Assembly: GCA_963575745.1 (NCBI GenBank)
Contig: CAUYUJ010014616.1
Span: 462,097-526,096 of the forward strand
Source of the DNA: Prorocentrum cordatum
Taxonomy: Eukaryota > Sar > Dinophyceae > Prorocentrales > Prorocentraceae
Length of the DNA: 64,000 bases
Reading direction: 5' to 3'
This document shows positions 1 through 9,716 of the stretch, piece after piece; positions within the stretch are counted from its first letter, which is position 1, and the number at the start of each line of letters is the position of its first letter. The notes beneath the pieces were generated by a model. The model was not told the origin of the DNA, did not search any database, and was given only the letters and a program-made list of their open reading frames with translations. Both the position numbers and the translations under genes were made by a program.

Positions 1-109
1 TTGGGGTATATTCTTTCCCATGCGTTGATAATCCCAATACGCACACCGCATGCTCTGTCGCTGAGGAGACCTTTGGATATGGGATATGGTATATGAGTAA
101 CTGCCGAGA

Positions 110-2564
110 TTGTTTTCTACACCAAAAAGCCAAAGGCCATCAAAGGACAGCCGACGCAGTAATTATGTGAGCGGCCCAATGGGCGACGTATTGCATGAAC
201 TACGACTATACCATTGGACTCCAGCCGCACTTTATGTTACAGACGCGTGGGTACATTTGCAGAATGTTGCCAGACAGAACGGTTGGAATCTGGAACAGGA
301 CTTCGAGGTCGAAAGATACCGAGACGAAGATCGGACGAATGCCGCGGACAAAGTCCGGGAGGCACAGGTGGCCTGGGTTCCAAATCTAAAACCATTTGAA
401 TGGCGAAAGGGTCAAGACCCTTACCTTGGCAACGATAATTTCGATGATGTCCGGCCTTGGCTCCGAAATATGGGAGTCAGGCTAACCAAGATTCATCCAT
501 TACATCGGAATGAGGCGTCAATGGAGTCCGCGGAACTGGTCGAACAAAATAAAGAAGAGAAAGAGAAGGCGAAGAAAACGGCGGAAGCAGAACAGGAGGA
601 GCCGTCCGGCACCCAATTCTCGATTGAGACCGGGGACTTCCCGGAACTTTGGGCAGGCGTCTGCGAGCAAAGAGAGAGCATTTAAGCCGCCGCCCCCCAG
701 GGCCGAGGCTTGGTCCTCTACTCTTAAGGCCGACGCGCCCATTCAAACGCCCGCGCCCCCCCCTCCTCCTAAGGAGGGGGCGCCCGATGAAGGATCGAGA
801 GAGATCATTGCCAAGAAGGCACCGCGGGCGATTCGAGCACCGACGCCGCCGCGGGCCAAGAAGCCGAGCGTCGCATTGCAGGGGAGTGCGCCGCAGGCAA
901 AAGAGATGACGCCCAAGAAAGCTCCGCCTCCGCCACAATTTAGACCAGAAGCGCAAGTGGTGAGTCCTCCGCCAGCGAAGATGCCTCGCGCTGAAGAAAA
1001 CCTTGCGGCGTCCCCATCGACGCAGCCGCCGGCGAAGCCGGGAGGCATAGACGCGGCTGGCAGCCCACCTTGGAAACCAAGTATCCGCGATCCCCCGGCC
1101 AATCTGACACGATTCATTGGGCCCGACATTGCCGACCCTCTGCCTATGGATCAGAGTCATCAGGAGGCAGAGCCTCGGACCAAAGTTGCACCTAAATAGG
1201 CAAGACGCAGGGGGGGCCCACAGCATGCCGAAGGCAGTGCTGCAGGGGGTCAACCCGCAGAGGCACGTAACCCTGATGAAAGTGCATCGGTAGCCGAGGC
1301 AAAAGCCACACCGGTCGAGGAAGTGGCTACTGCACGAGGCAGAGGTCACGGCACACTGGATATCCTTGGAGCAAGCCCCCCGACTCAGTCGGAAGGGGAT
1401 GACTCATCTGAGGATTCGCCGATGTTGGTCGGAGCCGATGATATAACTATGATCATCATTGCCATGGAACGCGTCTCGAATATGCACTTCTCGCGTTACA
1501 GGGCACGCAACGCATTGGAAAGAGAAAAACAGTTATTTCACAGGTGGCGTGACCTCTGAACAAAAGCAGAAGAAATTGGACAGCAGGAGTCTGACGACCC
1601 TACGAGATTCAGGATAGAAGCTGTCGCATTTATTGAGGCTGCGAAATCTGTCTATATAAGATACGAAAGAACGGACACGCATGGGCCAAGTACATATTCC
1701 ATTGTATGGACTAGATTTGCAGATGCTGTTGTTGAGCAGATCCTTATAGTGGATCCAAATTTTGCCCGTACTCCTATGGTGCCTGGAATGCACCAGAGGC
1801 CTAAGTATAATGCGGCAGGGGATCCGGGAGCGAGTGGGAGTAGACTACCGACTCCTCCTGCCCCTCCGTCCGGCGCAGCCGTGACGGCGAATCTTCCGAC
1901 TCTTCCGCCTGGCCCAGCCAGAGCGGGGCATGTTGATCAGCCTGGCGCACATCAAGAACAGTCGTCTCCCACGGTTGAACCGCCGGAGGAGGGGGCAACA
2001 TATGTTCCCAAGGCATCAGCAACAACAGCCGACTTGAGCGGACAACGAGAAACAGAAGTTTATCTCGCGGGACAGAACCCGGATGCCTCAGGCACTCCGG
2101 GGCTCTCGGGAGCAGATGCTGAACCTGAGGATATTACAGCCTTTCCATGCGATGAGGACCCCGAGGCCATCGATTCTATGGAAGACGAGACTTGCCCTTT
2201 TGGTCCAGCTTCTGGGAATATGTTCTGCAGAGTGAGTTTGCCGCCTGCTCCTGACAAGAGACAGAGTGAGCCCCCGCCTACAAATCCCCGCGATGGGGAT
2301 CAAGAGGTCATTGTCAGGCACGCTGTCTCATTCAAAGGCAGACAGCTATATGTTACGACGGAAAAACGCGAACAAATCATTTGGAGAACAACTGAACTGA
2401 TGAAACAGAAGGTTCGCGACGCCCACATGACTGGCCCCGTTCCGCCGCGTATCGAAGCCACCCGCAATCAGACAGGGAATGCGCTTCGGTACATTGCAGA
2501 GTTTGCGGAAGACCAGAGTTTTCGCGTTGTTGAGCAGCCTCAGCCAAGATGGCGGTACATCTGA
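110..2564 (+). pseudogene. Decayed unknown ORF, 5' segment, Pro/Ala-rich
   Basis: The reading frame starts at ATG 110, shifts once at about 640-665, and then runs in one frame to 2564. It is broken only by an in-frame TAG (1197-1199) and an in-frame TGA (1557-1559). The first 150 residues are a mixed, globular-looking sequence rich in Trp and charged residues, followed by a Glu/Lys-rich helix. Residues after that are dominated by Pro, Ala and Lys in low-complexity stretches, and the part coded by 1323-1750 is again globular. I recognise no catalytic domain. The frame is followed at once by further plus-strand segments up to 6091, so this is probably the 5' part of one large decayed gene. Retroelement origin is possible because the style (long, Pro-rich linkers, frequent breaks) resembles the cargo of the LTR element at 45640-53343, but I could not align the two. 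Confidence 0.5.
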
Positions 2565-3122
2565 TCAGGCAAAGGAGTTCCTCCGAGCTGAGTTTAACTC
2601 CGAAGATGTCCCAGAAGGATTTACTCGCAAGGCTTTTGCGTGCCCAGTGCCGTTGGTTGTTGGGACCGACGACAACGATAATCCGGCTGCCTTGGGCAGC
2701 GCGAAAAGTTGGAGCCCCCAGAGCTGCCGGGCGGATATGTTTGCTGAGCGAATAGGCGAATAGGCACATGTGCTGTGTACCTCGCAAGGCATTGCTCGGA
2801 CTATGCGAGATTGTCGGGTTGTTGGGTCTATTTTGGAGATCTGGTGCAGATGAATGCAGAGGGTGGTTTTGCTTTCCAATCATATACCCTTGCCGCGCAC
2901 GGCTTAGCCGCGCTGCCGTCAGACACAGTGGAAGTTTTGGGGATATTTCCAAGGAAAGTGACGAGATTGTTGGAACCAGTGTTCACAAAATGTGGACACA
3001 GTACAAGGCGTGCCCATCCCCAGAAAAAGACAGGAGCGAAATTGCTATACCCATGTTCTATCGAGCATGTCAGGGACATTCAACATGCGTTGCCTCCAAT
3101 TAAGGATGTATGTCCCATATGA
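2479..3122 (+). pseudogene. Decayed unknown ORF, second segment
   Basis: Two overlapping frames continue the reading direction: one to the stop at 2763 and another from about 2775 to 3122. Both have non-random amino acid composition (acidic helix first, then an aromatic and Gly-rich part), unlike the antisense frames here. No family is recognised. The change of frame near 2765 is best explained by a small indel, as in the neighbouring segments. It is treated as part of the 110-6091 unit. Confidence 0.35.
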
Positions 3123-4224
3123 CCCTGGCCAAGCCAGGAGTCATGGATCTCTCTCTCAGATCACGGACATGCAGACGTTCTTGGAATCCACGGATGGGAG
3201 GGTGCGCTTTCCGAAGAGAGACTCAGGGCTTTGTCTTGAAGCAGACTGCGATTTGCTGAGGCTGCTTCCGGCTAAAAGAAGCCCAACAATGCCTGATGCG
3301 ACACATATTCCTTCGTTGCTCAGCCAGCGGAGGTACGGAGAAGCTCCCCCTCCAAGGATTTTTGTGCCCATGGGACGTGAGGCGCAAGAAGGTGAACCGC
3401 CAGCGGTGGGGACCTGGCCCGCAGACGACGCCGTCCACCTGTGGGAACGGCTGCCCAACCACCGTCAATCTTGGGGGCTTATTCTTGTTATCACGGGCCG
3501 AGTGCCCACCCGCGTCTCGCGCAGGATTTGCCCAGACGGGGCCCTAGTGTCTCGAGAGGTGCCGAGGTTCACCGATATCGGCAAGGCCGTCACCCTCGTT
3601 AGACAAGCACATCAGATGTTTTGGTCAGTCCTTTTCAATCGCGAGTGGGCCTCGTGCGAAGTAACTTTTGACAACGAGTCGATGATTGCGTGGATTCACA
3701 CAGACGAGACTCTGTCGTTGGTTCGGTATCGTTGGCCGCAGCTGTCACCCGAAGTACAGGAACGGGTTCTATCCGCCCCTTGGGAGGAGGATGGAAGATT
3801 CCTATGCTTCCGTTTTCACTGGGTGCGAACGGGCTTCGAACATTGTCCAGTTTGCAGCTGTCGGATTAAATGCAAACACAGAGTCACGCGCGACTATATG
3901 ACCCAGGCGTGGAACTTTAAGGTAATCCCGCGATCACTTGAAGCAAATGGACTTAGGTTACATGTGAACGATCACTACAATCTTCCCTACTATCGTCCCG
4001 AGTGGGTCAAAGTGCGTGGGTTGAGACAACAGAGAGGTTCTGCGATTGCGATGAAGAATATTAGCAGTAACCAACAGCAGGGGCGACAGTGGGCCAACGG
4101 GGAATTTGTTCGCATGGAGGCCAGATCTTTGGGAACAGCCTGCCGGGCAAATTCCCCGCTTGGGTTCCAACGGACGCCGCGGCTCAGCCGCCGGCGCGCC
4201 ATGGCCCTTTCTTGCAGTATTTGA
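2992..4224 (+). pseudogene. Decayed unknown ORF, third segment with Cys/His cluster
   Basis: This is the longest frame of the third part (about 410 codons); the useful part begins near 3085. The middle (about 3560-4100) is rich in Trp, Phe, His and Arg and carries a compact Cys cluster around 3838-3885 with pattern C-x2-C-x-C-x3-C followed by His, a possible zinc site. The 3' end of the frame (after about 4120) becomes Arg/Ser-rich out-of-frame sequence, so the real frame probably moves to the one of the next segment. No known enzyme motif is visible. The protein is not an obvious reverse transcriptase, integrase or helicase. Confidence 0.4.
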
Positions 4225-5447
4225 AGCCCTTGGTCCGAAGGTTCATGGAATGGCTTGCGCATTCAGCCTCGAGAGCGAGAAGGCAGACCCCTGTGATCCA
4301 GACCTGGTGGCCATTGCTATGGAAGACAAATATTGACCAATGCGCTCGCCCAATATCTTGCCCGGCTCTGGCAGCCTTCGACTGGCCAAATCTACAGGAC
4401 GACGTGGTCGAACCTGTGATAGGCTGGGAGAGATGGCATGACCAGATGACCAGACGAAATGTCTTTGCCCCGACGATTCAAACGATTGATGACGCGGTAG
4501 CCTTGGGGACACCATTGTATCCTGTACAGAATGACGACGTCGTGGAAGACGAAGGACAAAGCCCTCGCGCTGGGCAAAACCCTCGCGGGCGATTGCTAGC
4601 CGCCTGGGAGAACAGTCTCGAGGCGAGGCCGACTCGCAGCTCTCAGTCCGTTGCAAGACGGATCAACGAATGTCGGGATCATCGTCTCATAACTCCAGCA
4701 CTGCAACCCGCCGCCGGCGCAGCCGCGAGGGCAGGCGGGCAATCACAGATAGGACTGGGTTTCTCAGCAATCAGCGGGCCCAAGGCCGCGCTGATAACCG
4801 GGCGAGCGATCAACCTTGATCAGCCCGAAGGATATACATACAAGCATTGCGAAGACCATTCAGTAAATATATTTTTGCACGGGTTGGAGGCTAGGGTGAT
4901 TGCAGCCCAATGTGTTATCGAATACACAGGCATTCGCCCAAACCCAAATGACCCCGGTAGATTACAACTGCAAGGGGGCATGGAACATGAGGCCCCACCA
5001 ATTGCGACGAGCATAGTTGATGGGAGCTGGTTGGCCCCTGTACAGCAGATGCAACTTGGTCTTCGGCCCATAAGAATATTTGCTATCGTTCGCGAGACCA
5101 TGAGCTCCTTCGTTTCAGATGGACACTTTGTCGGCTACCCGGGGCGAAGAATTCGCCCCGATAGAGAGAGCGCAGACCCCGTAGACATGATGCGGCGGAG
5201 AGATGAATATGCTCTTGACTGTCGCATTCGCGCCGCCGTCCAAACGGATGACATAATAGAAGAATGGGCCCGCCATTTGGGTGGGCAGGTGCAATCCGAC
5301 GTCCGTCGCGAGGGCGCTTTATTACAAGAGGCCGTTTCTTGGCTTCAGAACAAATACATAGATCCTGGGACGGAGCTCCAGGATAAAGACGCAGGACCAT
5401 TCCGCACAGCGTGCGGAAGATTTGGCATCCCAGTAGGAGCTTGTTGA
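4089..5447 (+). pseudogene. Decayed unknown ORF, fourth segment
   Basis: An uninterrupted stretch of about 450 codons in frame 3. The first 90 residues mix several likely frame shifts; from about 4330 the composition is convincing (Trp, Asp, Glu, Gln-rich). A segment at about 4850-4960 has the general look of a small ADP-ribosyltransferase-type strand-helix (His-Gly followed by an Ile-Glu-rich helix and Thr-Gly-Ile), but too little matches to name it. The end (5300-5447) is an amphipathic helix. No transmembrane segment is seen. Confidence 0.4.
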
Positions 5448-6091
5448 AATTCATGCGATATCGTGAGAACAGAAATGCCAATCCATACCACGGCGGCGAA
5501 GCCGGCCCCGTGGGACCAGGAAGAGCACAGGATGCGGCGAAAGCCAGGCCGCACCCACCGCCTCCGCCGCGCAGACCCAACGTCTCAGACGCTCGGGCTA
5601 CCGATGACGCCGCCGAATCCCCGCGTTCTGTCGCCGGCACAGCTGTGACGACAAGAGAGGAATACTCGTGGTATTCCGACGCTTGGGATTGGTCGAGGCC
5701 CCAGCGCGCGCGCGATGCAGCCATGGATGTCGGCCACGGCGCTGCCGGCTACGACCCGCTCCTGTCCTACCCGCACTACGTGAATAATGTGCGGGTCGGG
5801 TGCTGCGTCCACCGGGGCCGGATCGCGCGGTTGCCCGGCGAGGTCTGGTGGGCGCTGGAGGATTGGCATGCGCTGTCTACATTTGAACGTGACTTTCGCT
5901 CCCCGCCGAAAGGGAAGGCGTCAAAGAATAAGGAGAATAACTACAGTGCTGCATATTATACTAATAGAGGAAAAGGACGGTCCCGCTCGCCTCGTGGCGG
6001 AGACGGACAGACTGGAGGCTCGGCGCCGTCGAACCCGACGCCTCCGGCGCCACCGACGGGAGAGGAGAACCCGTGGGAGGAGCTGGGCTGA
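5411..6091 (+). pseudogene. Decayed unknown ORF, 3' segment with Arg/Ser/Gly-rich tail
   Basis: This frame takes over from the previous one and ends at the TGA at 6089-6091. It begins with a Pro-rich linker, has a short Trp-rich globular part (about 5640-5890), then a basic Lys/Asn/Arg/Ser tail and an acidic C-terminus. The basic tail would suit nucleic-acid binding. After the stop the sequence loses coding character, so this is taken as the C-terminus of the 110-6091 unit. It is read as one large gene with at least four frameshifts and two internal stops. Confidence 0.4.
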
Positions 6092-6699
6092 GATCCGCCC
6101 GCGCGACTTAGTCGCGGCAGGCGCATGCAGGGGAGTTCTCGCCCACGCGCGGTGCGCGCGTTGGACGGGCAAGCGACTCCATTGGTCGGCTAAGCCGGAC
6201 CAGCGGAGAGAATTTATTTATATTATGGTGGGAGTCGTCGGGCCTCTTCGGCCCTTTGCCCCTGGCAGCCACCGTTGAGCCGTAAAATGATTTTGCGGTT
6301 GGCTTCGGTGGTTGTGTATATGTATAGGCCAGGGGTGCTGCGGCTGGATGGGCTCTACGAGGCCCGCCGCGGAGGGAGTAAATATACTCCTCTCCGCCTC
6401 ATATTAATATCGCTTGTTGTTACAGTTGCATGCTGTGCACTGTATGATTTGAACTTGTGCTGCACGCTGCAGCTGTTTGTTTACTCAAGCAAGCTATTCG
6501 TTTGCTTGCAGGAGAGAAAGGTGCGAGCTAGCCCTCTCGCGTGCGCCGCGAGGTCGCCCCCCGCGCCGTCGTCGCGTCGCTGGCCGGCCGGCCACCTCCC
6601 TTACCATTCCTGATATAGTAAACTTGCTTACTGGATACTTGTCTTATCGATGTCTCATCCCGTACCCTCTCTCCCGGAGCAGAGTGAACGTGAGATCTT
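6092..6699. other. Non-coding stretch with short hairpins
   Basis: No gene is seen. There are two small hairpins: CGCGACT / AGTCGCG with a one-base loop at 6102-6116, and GGAGTA / TACTCC with loop AATA at 6375-6390. It may be the 3' untranslated part of the preceding unit. Confidence 0.4.
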
Positions 6700-6726
6700 C
6701 ATTCCTTTGGCATCTTACCCCGATTC

Positions 6727-7010
6727 TCAGAGGAATGACTCAACGCGAGCAGCTCGGTTGTCCATATACTCAAGCACGGCCTGACGAGCACATGGGCGAC
6801 GCTTCTCCATCTCGGCGAACGGTTCGTCGTGCAGGGCTGCGCTGTTCGGCGTCTCCTGCATCAGGTCGGTCGGCACCTCTGGGTTTCGTGCCAGTGCAAT
6901 CTGGTATGGAGAGTGTCCGTGAGCACGAAGCAGAGAGTTCTTGGCCATCACCACTGCTCTGACGCACTCTGTCCAGCCGTCCTTGTCCTTCGGAATGTTT
7001 TGGTCCAGTA
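6727..7010 (-). pseudogene. Copia integrase, C-terminal part after the insertion
   Basis: This segment is separated from the core by the element at 7018-7821. Joining the two flanks and keeping one CTTTGTT copy restores an open frame through the junction (ILNK then VLDQ). The restored part reads through a helix and the conserved HGHSPYQ...GRNP-type motif of copia integrases (here ALARNPEVP). The frame stops at 6727, after which copia similarity is lost. Confidence 0.75.
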
Positions 7011-7017
7011 CTTTGTT
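7011..7017. repeat. Target-site duplication, left copy (CTTTGTT)
   Basis: The first of two identical 7-bp copies flanking the 804-bp insert. Confidence 0.75.
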
Positions 7018-7821
7018 CAGAAGGAGCGTGTTCTACCGTTGCTGGCGGAAAACCGGGGGGGGTCACTACCGGTTCGAACCCCTCCCCCCCCCTCCGGAAA
7101 ACCAGGGAAGGGCCACTACTGGTTCGAACCCCCCCCCCCCACCCCAGTTCATCATGAAAAGGGGGGGGTCACTGCCGGTTCGAACCCCCCCCCCTTGAGC
7201 TCGAAAACCGGGGGGGGTCACTACCGGTTCGAACCCCCCCCCCCCTCGAAAACCGGGTGGGGACAGAGGCGAGGGGACAGCGGGACAGTGGTGGGGACAG
7301 TGGGACAGTGGTGGGGACGGTAGTGGTGGGGACAATGGTGAGGACAATGGTGGGGGCAGTGGGGACAATGGGACAGTGGTGGGGACGGTGGTGGTGGGGA
7401 CAGTGGTGTGGGGACAGTGGGAATGTGGTGGAAACAGTAGGACACTGGAGGTTACAGTGGTGGTGGGGACAGTGGTGAAGGCGGTGGCGAGGACGGCGGT
7501 GGGACAACGGACAGAGGTACAGTGGGGACAGTGGTAGGCACAGGGGGGACAGTGGTGGGAACAGTGGGACAGCTCAGTGGTTCGAACCGGTAGTGACCCC
7601 CCCCTCCGGTTTTCGGGGGGGGGGGGGTTCGAACCGGTAGTGACCCCCCTCGGTTTTCGAGTTCGAGGGGGGGGGGGGGTTCGGGGAGAGGGGGGGCTTT
7701 GCCGGGGGAGGGGTTCCAGCAGGGGGGGGGGCAGATTTTCGAAGGGGGGGGGGGACCCCCGGGTTCCGGAGGAAAAGGGCGGCAATTTTCCACAGTAAAG
7801 CGGCGGTGGATCACGCTCTCT
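7018..7821. mobile_element. 804-bp foldback/TIR insertion element in the integrase
   Basis: The insert is bounded by a 7-bp direct duplication CTTTGTT. Its ends are imperfect inverted repeats over about 35 bp: both inner orientations share AGCGTG, then TC(T/C)ACCG, a GC, and GGAAAA. Inside the left arm are four or five copies of a unit of about 50 bp built as run of G, TCACTACC, GGTTCGAACC, run of C. The right arm has two or three copies in inverse orientation, so the arms can fold back. The centre (7257-7575) is a minisatellite of GTGGGGACAGT-like units. No transposase is encoded, so it is non-autonomous. Its behaviour fits a MITE or introner-like element. No in-frame GT/GC-AG splice pair at the junctions was found. 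Confidence 0.75.
7257..7575. repeat. Minisatellite of GGGGACAGTGGT-type units
   Basis: Irregular tandem units of 9-13 bp made of GGGGACAGT and GGTGGT pieces form the loop of the foldback element. The purine-rich strand has many G3-G4 runs and could form quadruplexes. Confidence 0.7.
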
Positions 7822-7828
7822 CTTTGTT
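7822..7828. repeat. Target-site duplication, right copy (CTTTGTT)
   Basis: The second copy; the integrase frame resumes directly after it on the minus strand. Confidence 0.75.
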
Positions 7829-8559
7829 GAGGATATCTTCGAACCAGTCACCGTGGCGTTCGGCATGTCCCACTTGTTCGTGAGCCTCGCCAGCCGCGCC
7901 CGTCACCTCGATGCCCTGCTTCTCGAAAGAGTCGATGATGTCCTGCCCAAGGTTGGTCTTCCCAGCATCGCACTTCAGGAACTTGGGCGGCCCGTAGGGC
8001 ATGCTCCAGCTGGTCTCGAAGATCTCCTTCAGCACCCTGCCCGTCTCCTGCTCGAAGAATGGAATCATCTGCTGAAGACCGCTGCTCGGGCACACAACGT
8101 TGAGCGCCTTGACCTTCATGCCCTCCTTCCAGCCGGGAAGCTCCTTAACGTCCATCTCCACCAGTCTCAATGGCGCCACCTTGGACGGAACCTTCACAGG
8201 CCGGGAGGACTTGGGAAGCCTCCGTCCCTGGCAGACTGAGCACGAAAACTTCCGAGCCATCGCCATCACCATCTCGCTGGCCTTCGCGTGCTTCAGGATG
8301 CGCACCATGTCCTCGTTGCTCGGGTGCCCCAGGTTCGCGTGGAGCCTGCGCAGTGATGATTCCAATGACAGCTTCCTTCTCTTCACGATCTCGGGGTCCT
8401 CAGTCACCGAGAGCACCTCCGTATAATACCTGATGTCGTCCACCTCCAGCTGACACAGTATTGCCTCTGCGATCTTTTTGCTCAACTCCTTCGGGTACCT
8501 CTCGGAATATTCACTTCTCTTGATGCCTTGTATGCTGTCCCAGCACCACTGATATTCGT
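7829..8559 (-). pseudogene. Copia integrase: zinc finger and DDE core
   Basis: The minus-strand frame that starts at 8827 contains, after the methyltransferase-like part, an H-x3-H...C-x2-C zinc-binding domain (about 8345-8225) and a DDE core. The first acidic residue is in VEMDVKEL, the second in LKCDAGKT and the third in VGHAERHG, giving D-x35-E, the classical retroviral-type spacing. All three catalytic residues are present. The frame is cut at 7829 by insertion of a foldback element and resumes at 7010. It would insert the cDNA into host DNA. Confidence 0.85.
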
Positions 8560-9240
8560 GGTCCCGACGGCATCGCAATTCTTTCATCACCCACTTCAGC
8601 GAGTCCGCGTCGGTTGCAAAACACCACTCCTTTGACATCATCATGTCCGAGACGGGATCGCGAAGTCCGACTCGACACCCACTAACTGATACCCTGTGGA
8701 CCTCTTTCTCGTTGCACAGATTCCTCACGGGGGCACAGTCCCAAGACTTTGCACTCGGTGGAGCTTCTATGGTGAAATACTTACCCTTCCTGATCTGCAT
8801 CTTCGCCACTACCACGCAGAATCGCAACTACCCGGTTGCCTCCTTGACCATCTTCCGATGCTCCTTTGGGTCCTTCCTGCTGGATTCCGGCGTGAGGTTC
8901 TGCAGGATAGACAGGGCAGGGCGCTGCAAGGAGGGCTCATGCCGACGAACTCGGGCTCCTCCGCGTCGATCAGATGCAGAATGTGATGCCTATCTTCAGC
9001 TCGTCGGGCGTCCCAGCCGTTCTTCAGGTCGAAGGCATTGAGGTTCTGGAAGCCTAGGTTCTCGAACTCCACTGTTAGCCGCGGCTCCGAAAACAGTTCT
9101 AGACACTTCGGTTGCATACCTAGACGAGCCTGCGCTGCCTTAGCTCCCTTCACCACCTCCTTCTTGGCCTTCCTGCTCCTGATGTCCGTCACCCCCACGG
9201 TCCAGAGCGCCTCCGACTCCTCCTCGTCGTCGCTGGCCTC
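8560..9240 (-). pseudogene. SAM-dependent methyltransferase-like domain inside copia Pol
   Basis: Between protease and integrase there is about 220 residues not found in ordinary copia elements. In order it shows LELFSE followed by a helix (candidate SAM-binding motif I, about 9085-9105), an acidic strand, GMSPPC (about 8950-8965, matching the catalytic PPC/PCQ motif IV of cytosine methyltransferases), a helix in a second frame, and a strand ending in IEAP (about 8755-8770, position of the ENV-like motif VI). An in-frame TAG lies near 8827 where the frame otherwise continues, and a one-base shift follows the PPC motif. Dinoflagellate retrotransposons carrying cytosine methyltransferase domains are known. 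Assignment to that group, rather than another Rossmann domain, is inference. Confidence 0.55.
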
Positions 9241-9257
9241 AGGGCTCCGACCCGGCC

Positions 9258-9716
9258 CTACCGAAAACCAGCCGTCGCAGCCTCCACAAACTCCTCCAGC
9301 TCGGTCGCCTCCGACGTTGCCATCACATCAACTTCTTCCGTCTGAATCTTCTTACTCTCGCCGTTCTTCATCTCGCAGAGATTCAGCTGGTAGTGTCCAC
9401 TGGCGGCGACCTTCAGAGGCACCGCGACGTTGATCCTGGTAAACCTGATCTCGTCCCGCTCCATGTCCAGCATTGCGCCGAGAGCTTCGAGCATCGGCTT
9501 GCTGACCAGCAAGGGAGTCCAGCCTGGCACCACGCACAGCCGAAGGAGTAACATCCTTCCGCCAACTCGGCACTGCATCTCAACCGAGTAGATTGACGAC
9601 AGCGTCTCCTGATTTCCAAACTTGAACGTCGTGGCCTTCTCTTGCTTCATTATTTTCACCTCCAATCCTGCCTTCTATCATCTCCTGCTTGTGCTGCGAC
9701 AGGGTCTCCTCGCCGA
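9258..9716 (-). pseudogene. Copia aspartic protease, C-terminal part
   Basis: A minus-strand frame from 9665 to 9258 continues the retropepsin after the DTGC motif in the preceding ORF. It has beta-rich sequence with a Phe-Lys-Phe-Gly-Asn strand, a hydrophobic flap-like part, and a Leu-Leu-Val-Ser-Lys strand followed by a helix, the usual second half of a retroelement protease. The link from DTGC to this part uses another frame (about 9665-9715, Ile-Gly-Glu-Glu-Thr-Leu-like), so at least two indels are present. It would cleave the Gag-Pol polyprotein. It is followed by an acidic linker that leads into the methyltransferase-like domain. Confidence 0.7.

Noticed and set aside
7060-7690. tRNA genes (B-box matches)
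   Set aside because: Only the GGTTCGAACC palindrome fits; no A box, anticodon stem or cloverleaf can be drawn.
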